Shown here piece by piece: positions 17,434 to 26,020 of a stretch of 51,205 nucleotides of DNA. The notes beneath the pieces are model-generated. The model saw only the letters and a program-made list of their open reading frames with translations. It ran no database searches and had not been told where the DNA came from. Origin of the DNA: Nocardioides limicola. GTDB taxonomy: Bacteria; Actinomycetota; Actinomycetes; Propionibacteriales; Nocardioidaceae. The stretch's first letter is position 1, and the number at the start of each line of letters is the position of its first letter. The stretch spans positions 1 through 51,205 of the forward strand of contig NZ_JAERJA010000016.1 of assembly GCF_016827675.1 (NCBI RefSeq). Direction: 5' to 3'. The translations under genes and the position numbers were made by a program.

Positions 17434-18384
17434 TCAGAGTTTGCGCAGCCGCACGTAGCGGACCGAGTGGTCGGAGTCCTTGCGCAGCACCAGGGTGGCC
17501 CGCGATCTGGTCGGCAGCACGTTGGCGACCAGGTTCGGGCCGTTGATGCCGTCCCAGATCCGCTCCGCCTCGACGACCGCCTCGGCCTCGCTGAGGCCGG
17601 CGTACTTGGCGAAGTACGACGCGGGGTCGCGGAACGAGGTCTCGCGCAGCCGCAGGAACCGCTCGACGTACCAGCGCCGGATGTCGGAGGTGGCGGCGTC
17701 GACGTAGATGCTGAAGTCGAAGAAGTCGCTGACCGCCAGCCCGGTGCGGCCGTCGTCGCGGCTGCGGGCCGGCTGCAGCACGTTCAGTCCCTCGATGATG
17801 ACGATGTCGGGCTTGTGGATGACCAGGCGTTCGTTGGGCAGCACGTCGTAGGACAGGTGTGAGTAGAGCGGTGCATCCACCAGGTCCCGCCCCGACTTGA
17901 TGTCGATCACGAAGCGCAGCAGCGCCTTGCGGTCGTAGGACTCCGGGAAGCCCTTGCGGTCCAGCAGCCCGCGGCGCTCCAACTCGGCGTTGGGGAACAG
18001 GAAGCCGTCTGTGGTCACCAGCGCCACCTCGGGATGCTCGGGCCAGTGCGCCAGCATCTGCTGTAGCACCCGGGCAGTGGTGGACTTGCCCACCGCCACC
18101 GAGCCGGCCAGCCCGATCACGAACGGGGTCCGCGGCGGCTGCGGACGACGCAGGAACTCCTCCTGCCGCCGGTGCAGCTGCCCGGCCGACTCGACGTACT
18201 GGCTGAGCAGCCGGGAGAGGGGCAGGTAGACCTGCTGCACCTCGGCCAGGTCCAGTGACTCCCCGAGGCCCCGCAGCCGGGCCACCTCGTCGAACGTCAA
18301 CGGCGACGACGTCGACGCGGCCAGTGACGCCCACGCGTCCCGGTCGAGTTCCACATAGGGGGAGGGGTCGCGTTGCTCGCCCAT
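17434..18384 (-). CDS. coaA: Type I pantothenate kinase
   Basis: Phosphorylates pantothenate, the first and regulated step of CoA synthesis. From ATG 18384 the protein has 316 residues, the same length as E. coli CoaA. It opens SPYVELDRDAWASLA; the P-loop is GLAGSVAVGKSTTARVL; then come VTTDGFLFPNAELERRGLLDRKGFPESYD, DIVIIEGLNVLQ, and the C-terminal FRDPASYFAKYAGLSEAEA...IWDGINGPNL typical of CoaA. In-frame ATGs at 18396 and 18405 are possible starts; none has a strong ribosome site. Divergent from glmS with about 115 bases between starts. Confidence 0.96.
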   Translation of the reverse strand: MGEQRDPSPYVELDRDAWASLAASTSSPLTFDEVARLRGLGESLDLAEVQQVYLPLSRLLSQYVESAGQLHRRQEEFLRRPQPPRTPFVIGLAGSVAVGKSTTARVLQQMLAHWPEHPEVALVTTDGFLFPNAELERRGLLDRKGFPESYDRKALLRFVIDIKSGRDLVDAPLYSHLSYDVLPNERLVIHKPDIVIIEGLNVLQPARSRDDGRTGLAVSDFFDFSIYVDAATSDIRRWYVERFLRLRETSFRDPASYFAKYAGLSEAEAVVEAERIWDGINGPNLVANVLPTRSRATLVLRKDSDHSVRYVRLRKL

Positions 18385-18484
18385 GCCGGAGGCCATGTCC
18401 GGCATTGTTGCAGCACCCGCACCGACGGTGACCCCGCGGACCCTGGTCGCGGCTCGCGAACTGCGACCGGCCACCTGTGCGCGG

Positions 18485-18490
18485 ATAGAA
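18485..18490 (+). promoter_or_regulatory. -10 element of glmS (near-leaderless)
   Basis: TAGAAT ends nine bases before ATG 18500, so transcription would begin at or within two or three bases of the start codon. No ribosome site is present, consistent with leaderless translation. Confidence 0.5.
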
Positions 18491-18499
18491 TCCCTGGGC

Positions 18500-20356
18500 A
18501 TGTGCGGAATCGTGGGCTATGTGGGCCAGCAGCAGGCGCAGGGCGTGGTCATCGAGGGCCTGCGGCGGCTGGAGTACCGGGGCTATGACTCCGCCGGGAT
18601 CGCCCTGGTGCACGCGTCCGAGGGCAGGGGTGCGCTGGCCGCCGACAAGCGGGCCGGCAAGCTGGCCAACCTGGAGAAGGCCCTCGACGAGCGGCCGCTG
18701 CCCGAGTCCAGCACCGGCATCGGGCACACCCGCTGGGCGACGCACGGCGCCCCCAACGACCGCAACGCCCACCCGCACCTGGGCGCCGCCGGGCGGCTCG
18801 CGCTGGTGCACAACGGGATCATCGAGAACTTCGCCGAACTGCGTGCCGAGCTCGAGCAGGCCGGCCACGAGCTCCGCTCCGAGACCGACACCGAGGTGGC
18901 TGCCCACCTGCTTGAGCGGGAACTGCGCGATGGTGCCGACCTCACCACCGCGATGCAGCGGATCTGTCGGCGGCTGGCCGGAGCCTTCACCCTGGTCGCC
19001 GTGGACGCCGAGGACCCGGACCGGGTGGTGGCCGCCCGCCGGAGCTCGCCGCTGGTCGTCGGGCTGGGGGAGGGCGAGAACTTCCTCGGCTCCGACGTGG
19101 CCGCGTTCATCGAGCACACCCGGGAGGCGTTGGAGCTCGGCCAGGACCAGGTGGTCACCCTCTCCCGCGACGACGTCAGCGTCACCACCTTCGACGGCGC
19201 CCCGGCCGAGGGAACGCCGTACCACGTGGACTGGGACCTGTCGGCGGCGGAGAAGGACGGCCACGACTGGTTCATGCGCAAGGAGATCTTCGAGCAGCCG
19301 CGTGCGGTGGCCGACTCACTGATCGGCCGTCGTACGCCGACCGGGGAACTGCACCTGGACGAGGTGCGCCTCTCCGACGGGGACCTGCGCGACATCGACA
19401 AGGTCATCATCATCGCCTGCGGCACGTCGTTCTACGCCGGCATGGTCGCCAAGTACGCGATCGAGCACTGGTGCCGGATCCCGTGTGAGGTGGAGCTGGC
19501 CTCGGAGTTCCGCTACCGGGACCCGATCCTGACCCGGGAGACGCTGGTGGTGGCGATCTCCCAGTCCGGCGAGACCGCCGACACCCTGCAGGCGATCCGG
19601 CACGCACGCACCCAGCGGTCGAAGGTGCTGGCCATCTGCAACACCAACGGCTCCACCATCCCGCGCGAGTCCGACGCGGTGATCTACACCCACGCCGGCC
19701 CGGAGATCGGGGTGGCCTCCACCAAGGGCTTCCTGACCCAGTTGGTCGCCTGCTACCTGCTCGCGCTCTATCTCGCCCAGGTCAAGGGCACCCGGTACGG
19801 CGACGAGATCACCCAGGTGATGAACCAGCTCGAACAGATGCCCGCTCACATCCAGACCGTCCTCGAGGGTGCGGCCGACGTCTATGCCCTCGCCCAGGAT
19901 TATGTCGACGCCCGATCGGTGCTGTTCCTGGGCCGGCACGCCGGCTTCCCGGTGGCCCTGGAGGGCGCCCTCAAACTCAAGGAACTGGCCTACATCCACG
20001 CCGAGGGCTTCGCGGCGGGCGAACTCAAGCACGGGCCGATCGCGCTGATCGAGGAGGGGCTGCCGGTCTGGTGCGTGGTGCCGCCCAGGGGGCGCGACCA
20101 GTTGCACGACAAGATGGTCAGCGGCATCCAGGAGGTCCGGGCACGAGGGGCGCGCACCATCTGCCTGGCCGAGGCCGGCGATGAGTCGATCACGCCGTAC
20201 GCCGATGCGCTGATCCGGTTGCCGAAGGTGCCGGTGCTGCTGCAGCCGCTGGTCGCGGCGGTGCCGCTGCAGCTCTTCGCCTGCGAACTGGCCACCCTGA
20301 TGGGCCACGACGTGGATCAGCCGCGGAACCTGGCCAAGTCCGTCACGGTGGAGTGA
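18500..20356 (+). CDS. glmS: Glutamine-fructose-6-phosphate aminotransferase (isomerizing)
   Basis: Makes glucosamine-6-phosphate from fructose-6-phosphate and glutamine, committing carbon to amino-sugar and wall synthesis. The protein has 618 residues. The N-terminal amidotransferase domain starts MCGIVGYVG, with Cys2 as the nucleophile after removal of Met, and contains GIGHTRWATHG. Two SIS isomerase domains follow (IACGTSFYAGMVAKYAIE, SQSGETADTLQAI, and LGRHAGFPVALEGALKLKELAYIHAE). The C-terminus is QPRNLAKSVTVE, the usual active-site tail. acpS follows after four bases, suggesting an operon. Confidence 0.98.
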   Translation: MCGIVGYVGQQQAQGVVIEGLRRLEYRGYDSAGIALVHASEGRGALAADKRAGKLANLEKALDERPLPESSTGIGHTRWATHGAPNDRNAHPHLGAAGRLALVHNGIIENFAELRAELEQAGHELRSETDTEVAAHLLERELRDGADLTTAMQRICRRLAGAFTLVAVDAEDPDRVVAARRSSPLVVGLGEGENFLGSDVAAFIEHTREALELGQDQVVTLSRDDVSVTTFDGAPAEGTPYHVDWDLSAAEKDGHDWFMRKEIFEQPRAVADSLIGRRTPTGELHLDEVRLSDGDLRDIDKVIIIACGTSFYAGMVAKYAIEHWCRIPCEVELASEFRYRDPILTRETLVVAISQSGETADTLQAIRHARTQRSKVLAICNTNGSTIPRESDAVIYTHAGPEIGVASTKGFLTQLVACYLLALYLAQVKGTRYGDEITQVMNQLEQMPAHIQTVLEGAADVYALAQDYVDARSVLFLGRHAGFPVALEGALKLKELAYIHAEGFAAGELKHGPIALIEEGLPVWCVVPPRGRDQLHDKMVSGIQEVRARGARTICLAEAGDESITPYADALIRLPKVPVLLQPLVAAVPLQLFACELATLMGHDVDQPRNLAKSVTVE

Positions 20357-20360
20357 GTCG

Positions 20361-20723
20361 GTGATCGTCGGGGTCGGCATCGACATCGTCGACGTCGCCC
20401 GGTTCACCCAGTCGTTGAGCCGTACGCCGTCGCTGGCCGGCAAGCTCTTCACCGACCGGGAACTGTCGATGCCGCGCTCGCTCGAGTCGTTGGCGGCCAG
20501 GTTCGCCGCCAAGGAAGCGCTGGCCAAGGCCCTGGGGGCGCCTGGGGACCTGGCCTGGCACGACGCCGAGGTGGTGTCCGAAGCGTCGGGCAGGCCGACG
20601 CTTCAGGTGCGGGGGACAGTGCGCGCCCGACTCCAGATGCTCGGCGGAGAGGATCTGCACCTGTCGCTCTCCCACGACGGGGGGATGGCCACCGCGATGG
20701 TGATCGCGGAAGGCTCCGCGTGA
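20361..20723 (+). CDS. acpS: Holo-[acyl-carrier-protein] synthase
   Basis: Transfers 4'-phosphopantetheine from CoA to apo-ACP. The protein has 120 residues, the normal size. It begins IVGVGIDIVDVARF with the Mg-binding Asp, and has ARFAAKEALAKALG, the second family signature with its catalytic Glu. It starts at GTG 20361, four bases after glmS. The CoA link to coaA upstream is functional rather than transcriptional. Confidence 0.95.
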   Translation: MIVGVGIDIVDVARFTQSLSRTPSLAGKLFTDRELSMPRSLESLAARFAAKEALAKALGAPGDLAWHDAEVVSEASGRPTLQVRGTVRARLQMLGGEDLHLSLSHDGGMATAMVIAEGSA

Positions 20724-20781
20724 GGTGGATCACGTGGGTTGTTTTTACTTGCAAAGCGTAACGCCGTTCGCGATGCGACGT

Positions 20782-20787
20782 TAGTAT
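20782..20787 (+). promoter_or_regulatory. -10 element of the surface-protein/sortase operon
   Basis: TAGTAT fits TAnnnT. No -35 is evident at standard spacing (TTGCAA at 20749 is too far). Initiation near 20794 would place the start of RNA at the base of the leader hairpin. Confidence 0.4.
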
Positions 20788-20789
20788 CT

Positions 20790-20859
20790 ACACGCGTCAA
20801 ATGTGTGTGCCCGCTTAAGGGGAGTGGGCGTTTGACGTGTGCGGCCGGGGAACCCCGGC
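20790..20859 (+). ncRNA. Structured 5' leader of the surface-protein gene
   Basis: A stem of about 11 bp (CACGCGTCAAA with TTTGACGTGTG, one G-U pair) encloses a six-pair inner stem (GCCCGC with GTGGGC) whose loop holds AAGGGGA, a ribosome-site-like run. A second, perfect hairpin GCCGGG-GAAC-CCCGGC follows at 20844-20859. A five-codon frame (ATG TGT GTG CCC GCT TAA) lies inside the first stem. No known riboswitch class was recognised; an attenuator or novel regulatory RNA is possible. Confidence 0.4.
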
Positions 20860-20892
20860 TGTGATACCAACGGGAAGACGGGGAACAACCTC

Positions 20893-21639
20893 ATGCGCAA
20901 CAACCATCGACGGGGCACTTCTGTGCGCCGCCCAGTGGCCGGTCTGGCCGCAGCCGGGATCGGGATGTTCATGATCGGGGGAGGGCTTGCGCTGACGCCG
21001 GCCTCCGCTGCTCAGGAGATCTGCGACCACGCGCCCTTCAACTACAACAAGTTCGACAGTGGCAACGGCAACCAGGACCTGGCTGGCTACGGCAACCTGA
21101 CCTGGGACAGTCACACGGTCACCTTCACGCCGGACCCGGCAGACGCGGCCATCCTGCTCTGCGTCAAGGGCGCCACCACCCTCAACGCCGGAATGCTTCT
21201 CGACGCCGACAACCCGACCTATGTCTGGCCGTTGCAGCAGGGGATCAGCCACGTCGGCTGGCTGGCGGCTCCCGAGCCCGAGCCCGAGCCGGAGCCCGAG
21301 CCCGAGCCCGAGCCCGAGCCGGAGCCGGACCCCGAGATCGAGGAAGAGGTCTGCCCGGAGGGCGACCTGCGCAGCGACGAGGCCGTCGACTGCGACGAAG
21401 AGGTTCAGGGCGAGGTCGACAGCAGCACCAACGTCACCAAGAAGGGCGGGTCGGTGGCCGGTCACACGGAGACGGCCACCGCCGCTCCGGTGCGGATCCG
21501 CGCCGGTCTGACTGCTGCCCCCGCCGCTCCGGCAGCGATGGCCGCGATCGCGCCGGCGATGACCGCGGGCGGTGCCCTGCTCACCCTGCTGGGTGGCTTC
21601 ATCGGTCTGAGGCGTCCGCGTGGAGCCCGCCGCCGCTGA
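20893..21639 (+). CDS. Secreted surface protein with Glu-Pro spacer and C-terminal membrane anchor
   Basis: A 248-residue protein. Residues 1-39 are a signal peptide (basic RNNHRRGTSVRR, hydrophobic core, cleavage after PASAA). Residues about 40-125 are a small domain with cysteines in EICDHAP and LLCVKG. Residues about 126-150 are a pure (EP)n spacer, then an acidic CPEGDLRSDEAVDCDEE segment with two cysteines, then an Ala-rich stretch, a hydrophobic helix (TAGGALLTLLGGFIGL) and a basic tail RRPRGARRR. This is the plan of a sortase substrate, yet there is no LPXTG or LAXTG; LTAAP lies where the motif would be. ATG 20893 was chosen for the signal peptide. The last 20 bases overlap the sortase gene. 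Confidence 0.8.
   Translation: MRNNHRRGTSVRRPVAGLAAAGIGMFMIGGGLALTPASAAQEICDHAPFNYNKFDSGNGNQDLAGYGNLTWDSHTVTFTPDPADAAILLCVKGATTLNAGMLLDADNPTYVWPLQQGISHVGWLAAPEPEPEPEPEPEPEPEPEPDPEIEEEVCPEGDLRSDEAVDCDEEVQGEVDSSTNVTKKGGSVAGHTETATAAPVRIRAGLTAAPAAPAAMAAIAPAMTAGGALLTLLGGFIGLRRPRGARRR
21269..21336 (+). repeat. Low-complexity (EP)n codon repeat
   Basis: Alternating GAG/CCC-CCG codons encode an uninterrupted Glu-Pro spacer inside the surface protein. Such tracts vary in length by slippage and serve as stiff wall-spanning linkers. Confidence 0.85.
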
Positions 21640-22390
21640 ATCGGCCCGCCGACGGCAACTGATCGGTTCCGGGTTCCTCGCGCTGCTACTGAGCGCGACC
21701 CTGGGCTTCCTGGCGGTGGACAGGTTCCATGACCTGTCCACCGCCGGAGTCGACCCAGCGGCGGTCGAGTTGGTCGTCGGAGCGCCGGCCGACCCTGCCC
21801 AGGAGGTTCTTCCGGGCCGACGGCTGCACCCGGAAGAGATCGTCGTACCCCACGCTCAACCGGCCCTGCCGCCGGTCGCGGTGACCATCGACGCCTTGGG
21901 CATCGCTGCCCAGGTGCTCCCGATCGCCACCGACCACACCGACACACTGGTGCCGCCCGCAGACCCGTCCCAGGTCGGCTGGTGGCGCGACGGCGCCCTG
22001 CCCGGCGCCGGCATCGGCCGGGTGCTGCTCACCGGTCACACGGTCAGCTCGGGGGGCGGGGTCTTCGACGACCTGGGTGCCCTGCCGGTCGGGGCCACCG
22101 TCGAGGTCGCCACCGAGGAGGGGACCCTCACCTACGTGGTCGACACGGTCGACTACCTGACCATCCCGCAGTTGGCCGCCCGGGCCGAGGAGCTCTTCGA
22201 CTCCGCCGGCCCCGAACGCCTGCTGCTGGTCACCTGCGAAGGATGGGACGGCAGCGCCTACGAGGGCAACACCGTCGTGGTCGCCTCCCCGATCGTGATC
22301 AGCGACCGTCTCCCGCTCGGTCCCGAGGAGTTCCCCGGCGACCTCCAGCCGTCCGAGACGGACCCGCGCCCGTACGCACCAGCCGTCTGA
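21620..22390 (+). CDS. Class F-like sortase
   Basis: A 256-residue membrane-anchored transpeptidase. Residues 15-35 are an N-terminal anchor. The catalytic domain (about 90-235) begins PVAVTIDALGI and has VGWWRDGALPGAGIGRVLLTGHTV with catalytic His140, and LLLVTCEGWDG with catalytic Cys206. In typical class F enzymes the third active-site residue lies in a YRDN-like motif. Here that position reads YEGN (Glu215), so the usual Arg is missing. It starts at GTG 21620, overlapping the surface-protein gene by 20 bases, with GAGGC upstream; this implies translational coupling and a dedicated substrate. It could be inactive or use another basic residue. Confidence 0.82.
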   Translation: MEPAAAESARRRQLIGSGFLALLLSATLGFLAVDRFHDLSTAGVDPAAVELVVGAPADPAQEVLPGRRLHPEEIVVPHAQPALPPVAVTIDALGIAAQVLPIATDHTDTLVPPADPSQVGWWRDGALPGAGIGRVLLTGHTVSSGGGVFDDLGALPVGATVEVATEEGTLTYVVDTVDYLTIPQLAARAEELFDSAGPERLLLVTCEGWDGSAYEGNTVVVASPIVISDRLPLGPEEFPGDLQPSETDPRPYAPAV

Positions 22391-22414
22391 CCTCAGGGTC
22401 TGACCCGGAGCGGC

Positions 22415-22420
22415 TAGCGT
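22415..22420 (+). promoter_or_regulatory. -10 element of nnrD (leaderless)
   Basis: TAGCGT lies seven bases before GTG 22428 with no ribosome site between, the geometry of leaderless actinobacterial genes. Confidence 0.4.
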
Positions 22421-22427
22421 GGGCCCG

Positions 22428-23813
22428 GTGAGGCACGCACACACCGTCGACCAGGTCCGCGACGCCGAGGCGGCGCTGATGGCCACGCTGCCACCAGGCA
22501 GCCTGATGCAGCGCGCGGCCTTCGGACTGGCGTCGGCCGTCATCGATCTCCTCGGCGGCAGCTATGGCCGCCGGGTGTTGCTGCTGGTCGGCCCCGGCGA
22601 CAACGGCGGTGACGCGTTGTACGCCGGTGCGCTGCTGGCGCGCCGGGGCGCGGTCGTCGAGGCGTGGCCGATGGCCGAGCAGTGCCACCCGGGCGGCCTC
22701 GCCGCCCTGCGGGCCGCCGGCGGCCGACCGGTCGATGACTGTGCCCACCCACCCGACGTGGTGGTGGACGGCATCGTCGGGATCGGCGGCCGTCCCGGGC
22801 TGCGACCCGCCGCAGCCGACGCGTGGCTCCGGGCCACCGCCCACGGTGCCCCGGTGGTCGCCGTCGACGTGCCCTCGGGGGTCGACGTCGACTCCGGGCG
22901 GCTCGAGGGACCCCACGTGGTCGCCGACCTGACGGTCACCTTCGGCACCCACAAGGTCGCGCACCTCGTCGACCCGGCCGCGGCCGCCTGCGGTGCCGTC
23001 CACCTGGTCGACCTCGGGCTGGAGATGCCGCCCGCCGGGATCGAATCACTGCAGCCCGGCGACGTCGCCGCGCTGCTGCCACGACCACGCCCGGACGCGC
23101 ACAAGTACGCCCGCGGCGTCGTCGGGGTCCGGGCAGGGTCACCGACCTATCCCGGGGCCGCGGTCCTGTGCGTGGCCGGCGCCGGCGCCGGACTCGCCGG
23201 GATGGTCCGGTACGACGGTCCGGTCGCCGACGCGGTCCGCGCCGCGCACCCGGAGGTGATCGCCGGCCCCGGTCAGGTGCAGGCCTGGGTGGTCGGCTCC
23301 GGCGCCGCCGACCATGCCGCGCAACTGCTCGCCGAGAGCCTGGCCGACCAGGTCCCGGTGGTGGTGGACGCGGACGCGCTCGACCACCTGCCCGACCGGT
23401 TCCCGTCTCCGGCAGTGCTCACCCCGCACGCCGGCGAACTCGCCCGGATGCTCGGCGTGCCCCGGCGCCTGGTCGAGGCCGAGCAACTCGCCCACGCGCG
23501 CGCTGCCGCCGAACGTTTCGGGGCGGTGGTGCTGCTCAAGGGGCGCCATTCGCTCACCGCCGAGCCCGGCGGCCGGGTCCGGGTCACCACCACCGGGACC
23601 CCGTGGCTGGCCACCGCCGGGGCCGGTGACGTCCTCGCCGGCCTGATCGGTGCCCTGATGGCTTCCGGGCTGGAGCCCTTCGAGGCGGCCTCGGTCGGTT
23701 CCTGGCTGCACGGGGCCGCGGCCACCCTGGCCTCGGCCGGAGGGCCGCTGACCGCCGGGCCGGTGGCTGAGGCCGTCGGCGCGGTGGTGCGCCACCTGCC
23801 GACCGCGGGCTGA
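22428..23813 (+). CDS. nnrD: Bifunctional NAD(P)H-hydrate epimerase / dehydratase
   Basis: Repairs hydrated NAD(P)H. The protein has 461 residues and two domains. Residues about 1-205 are the YjeF-N epimerase (SLMQRAAFGLA, VGPGDNGGDALYAGALLARRG, DVPSGVDVDSG, TFGTHKVAHLVDP). Residues about 215-461 are the ADP- or ATP-dependent YjeF-C dehydratase of the ribokinase fold (DAHKYARGVVGVRAGS, LTPHAGELARML, VLLKGRHSLTA, LATAGAGDVLAGLIGALMASG). It starts at GTG 22428; an in-frame GTG at 22419 lies upstream of the likely -10. alr follows by 12 bases. Confidence 0.93.
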   Translation: MRHAHTVDQVRDAEAALMATLPPGSLMQRAAFGLASAVIDLLGGSYGRRVLLLVGPGDNGGDALYAGALLARRGAVVEAWPMAEQCHPGGLAALRAAGGRPVDDCAHPPDVVVDGIVGIGGRPGLRPAAADAWLRATAHGAPVVAVDVPSGVDVDSGRLEGPHVVADLTVTFGTHKVAHLVDPAAAACGAVHLVDLGLEMPPAGIESLQPGDVAALLPRPRPDAHKYARGVVGVRAGSPTYPGAAVLCVAGAGAGLAGMVRYDGPVADAVRAAHPEVIAGPGQVQAWVVGSGAADHAAQLLAESLADQVPVVVDADALDHLPDRFPSPAVLTPHAGELARMLGVPRRLVEAEQLAHARAAAERFGAVVLLKGRHSLTAEPGGRVRVTTTGTPWLATAGAGDVLAGLIGALMASGLEPFEAASVGSWLHGAAATLASAGGPLTAGPVAEAVGAVVRHLPTAG

Positions 23814-23825
23814 CAGAATCACCCC

Positions 23826-24974
23826 ATGACCGGTCCGCAACCCGAGCTCGTGGTCGACCTGGCCGCGATCCGGCACAACGTCGGCCGGCTGCGGGACTGG
23901 GTCGGCGCCGACGCCGGCGGACCGCAGCTGATGACCGTGGTCAAGGCCGACGGATACGGGCACGGCATCCTGGAGGTCGCCCGGGCCGCCCGGGACGCCG
24001 GCACCGACTGGCTGGGGGTGGCCACCCTGACCGAGGCGCTCACCCTGCGCCACGCCGGGGACACCGGGCCGCTGCTGTGCTGGCTGCACCTACCCGGGGA
24101 GGAGTTCGCCGCCGGCATCGCTGCCGACGTGGAGGTGACGGCGTACTCGACCGGGCAGCTGGCCGAGATCGTCGCCGCCGCCGACCGGGCCGGACGGCGG
24201 GCGCGGGTCCAACTCAAGGTGGACACCGGCCTCTCCCGCGGCGGTGCCACGGCAGCCGAGTGGCCCGCACTGGTGGCGGCCGCCCGCGCCGCCGAAACCG
24301 TCGGCAGCGTCGAGATCACCGGCATCTGGTCCCATTTCGCCTGCGCCGACGAGCCGGGACATCCGGCCAACGACGCCCAGGAGACGGCGTACCGACTCGC
24401 CCTCGACACCGCCCACGCCGCGGGCCTGCGACCCCGGCTCCGGCACCTGGCCAACTCCGCCGCCGCGGTGCTGCGCCCCTCGGCGCGTTTCGACCTGGTC
24501 CGGTGCGGCATCGCCAGCTATGGACTCGACCCGGCCCCCGGGCACACCCCGGCCGAGCTCGGACTGCGTCCGGCGATGACCGCGACCAGCCCGCTGGCGC
24601 TGGCCAAGCCGGTGGCCACCGGGGCCGGCGTCTCCTACGGACATGCCTGGACCGCCACCGCCGACACCACCGTCGGCCTGGTGCCGGTCGGCTACGGCGA
24701 CGGCGTCCCCCGGCACGCGTCGTCGGTCGCCGAGGTGCTCGTGGCCGGCAAGCGACGCCCGATCCGCGGCCGGGTGTGCATGGACCAGTTCGTCGTCGAC
24801 CTGGGCGGCGACCTGCCGCCGGCGGGCACCGAGGTGGTCCTCTTCGGCCCCGGCGACCAGGGCGAGCCGACGGCGCAGGACTGGGCCGAGGCGGTCGGCA
24901 CCATCAACTACGAGATCACCACCCGGATCGGTGGACGCTTCGCTCGCCGACACGTCGACGGAGGAGACAGATGA
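23826..24974 (+). CDS. alr: Alanine racemase
   Basis: PLP enzyme making D-alanine for peptidoglycan. The protein has 382 residues. The PLP Lys is residue 40 in VVKADGYGHG. The second catalytic base is the Tyr in AGVSYGHAW. Also present are VDTGLSRGG, LANSAAAVL, RCGIASYGLDP and GRVCMDQFVVD. CAGAAT six bases before ATG 23826 could drive a leaderless transcript. The nnrD-alr-hydrolase-tsaE-tsaB-rimI-tsaD order is conserved in actinobacteria. Confidence 0.97.
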   Translation: MTGPQPELVVDLAAIRHNVGRLRDWVGADAGGPQLMTVVKADGYGHGILEVARAARDAGTDWLGVATLTEALTLRHAGDTGPLLCWLHLPGEEFAAGIAADVEVTAYSTGQLAEIVAAADRAGRRARVQLKVDTGLSRGGATAAEWPALVAAARAAETVGSVEITGIWSHFACADEPGHPANDAQETAYRLALDTAHAAGLRPRLRHLANSAAAVLRPSARFDLVRCGIASYGLDPAPGHTPAELGLRPAMTATSPLALAKPVATGAGVSYGHAWTATADTTVGLVPVGYGDGVPRHASSVAEVLVAGKRRPIRGRVCMDQFVVDLGGDLPPAGTEVVLFGPGDQGEPTAQDWAEAVGTINYEITTRIGGRFARRHVDGGDR

Positions 24975-26020
24975 AACGCCTCGCCCTCGGCCTCGCCGCC
25001 GGTGCCGTGCTGGCCGGCGTCGGCGCCACTGCCGAGATCGCGCGCCGCAACCGGGTGATCGCCCGACGGGTCCCTGACGGTGCCGAGTTCGGTTCGGTCC
25101 GCGGCCAGGTGCGTACGGTGATCGCCGACGACGGCGTCCCGCTGCACGTCGAGGTGCACGAGGCCCCGACCGGCTCACACAACCGCAAGGCCGACCTGAC
25201 GCTGGTGCTGGTGCACGGCTACGCCCTGAACTCCGACTGCTGGCACTTCCAACGGGCCGGGTACGCCGGGCAGTTGCGGGTGGTCGCCTACGACCACCGC
25301 TCCCACGGGCGATCCGGGCGCTCGACGCCGGGCAACGCCACCATCGAACAGTTGGCGGCCGACCTGTTGACGGTGCTTGACCAGGTGGTGCCCGAAGGCC
25401 CGGTGGTGCTGGTCGGTCACTCGATGGGCGGGATGACGATCATCGGCCTGGCCGAGGAGCATCCGGAGCTGTTCGGTGACCGGATCGTCGGGGTCGGTCT
25501 GATCGCCACCACTGCGGGCGGCCTGACGCCGCACCGGATGCTGCTGCCGATGGTCCCCACCTCGGTGGGCGGCAGCTTCGCCGAACGACTCGTGGTCGGG
25601 CTGAACCGGGTGCACCGGCAGGTGGACGGTGGTCGCCGGCTGGGCCGCCGGGTCACCACGGTGATCACCGACCTGTTCGCCTTCGGTGACGACGTGCCGG
25701 CCAGCTACGTGGCCTTCGTCGACGAGATGCTGCGGAACACCCCCTTCGAGGTGGTGGCCGAGTTCTACGGCAACTTCGCCGCCCTGGACAAGTTCGGTGC
25801 CGTCCCGGCCCTCTCCTCGGTGCCGACGACGATCATCTGCGGCACCGCCGACCGGCTCACCTCGATCGGCCACAGTCGCAAGCTGCACGCCCACATCGAC
25901 GGCTCCCGGCTGGTGGAGTTCCCCGGCGCCGGGCACATGGTCATCATGGAGCGGCATGCCGAGGTCAACGACGCGTTGGACGGCCTGCTCGCCGAGGTGC
26001 TGCAGTTGGGCGCCGACTGA
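24971..26020 (+). CDS. Alpha/beta hydrolase
   Basis: A 349-residue protein. The first 20 residues are hydrophobic (LALGLAAGAVLAGVGATAEIA), possibly a membrane anchor. The hydrolase domain has the oxyanion HGYALNSDCW, nucleophile elbow GHSMGGM, acid CGTADRLT and catalytic His GAGHMVIMERH. It starts ATG 24971, overlapping the alr stop (ATGA), with GAGGAGA upstream. The natural substrate is unknown; genes of this type are regular members of the alr-tsaE cluster in actinobacteria. Confidence 0.9.
   Translation: MKRLALGLAAGAVLAGVGATAEIARRNRVIARRVPDGAEFGSVRGQVRTVIADDGVPLHVEVHEAPTGSHNRKADLTLVLVHGYALNSDCWHFQRAGYAGQLRVVAYDHRSHGRSGRSTPGNATIEQLAADLLTVLDQVVPEGPVVLVGHSMGGMTIIGLAEEHPELFGDRIVGVGLIATTAGGLTPHRMLLPMVPTSVGGSFAERLVVGLNRVHRQVDGGRRLGRRVTTVITDLFAFGDDVPASYVAFVDEMLRNTPFEVVAEFYGNFAALDKFGAVPALSSVPTTIICGTADRLTSIGHSRKLHAHIDGSRLVEFPGAGHMVIMERHAEVNDALDGLLAEVLQLGAD

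Noticed and set aside
20781..20892. ydaO-type (cyclic di-AMP) riboswitch before the surface-protein gene
   Set aside because: The GGGGAACCCC hairpin looked suggestive, but the conserved GGGGUGAAU and CAGCUAACC blocks of that class are absent.
21269..21336. Frameshift or assembly error in the (EP)n tract
   Set aside because: The frame stays open before and after the tract and the product has a coherent signal peptide and anchor.
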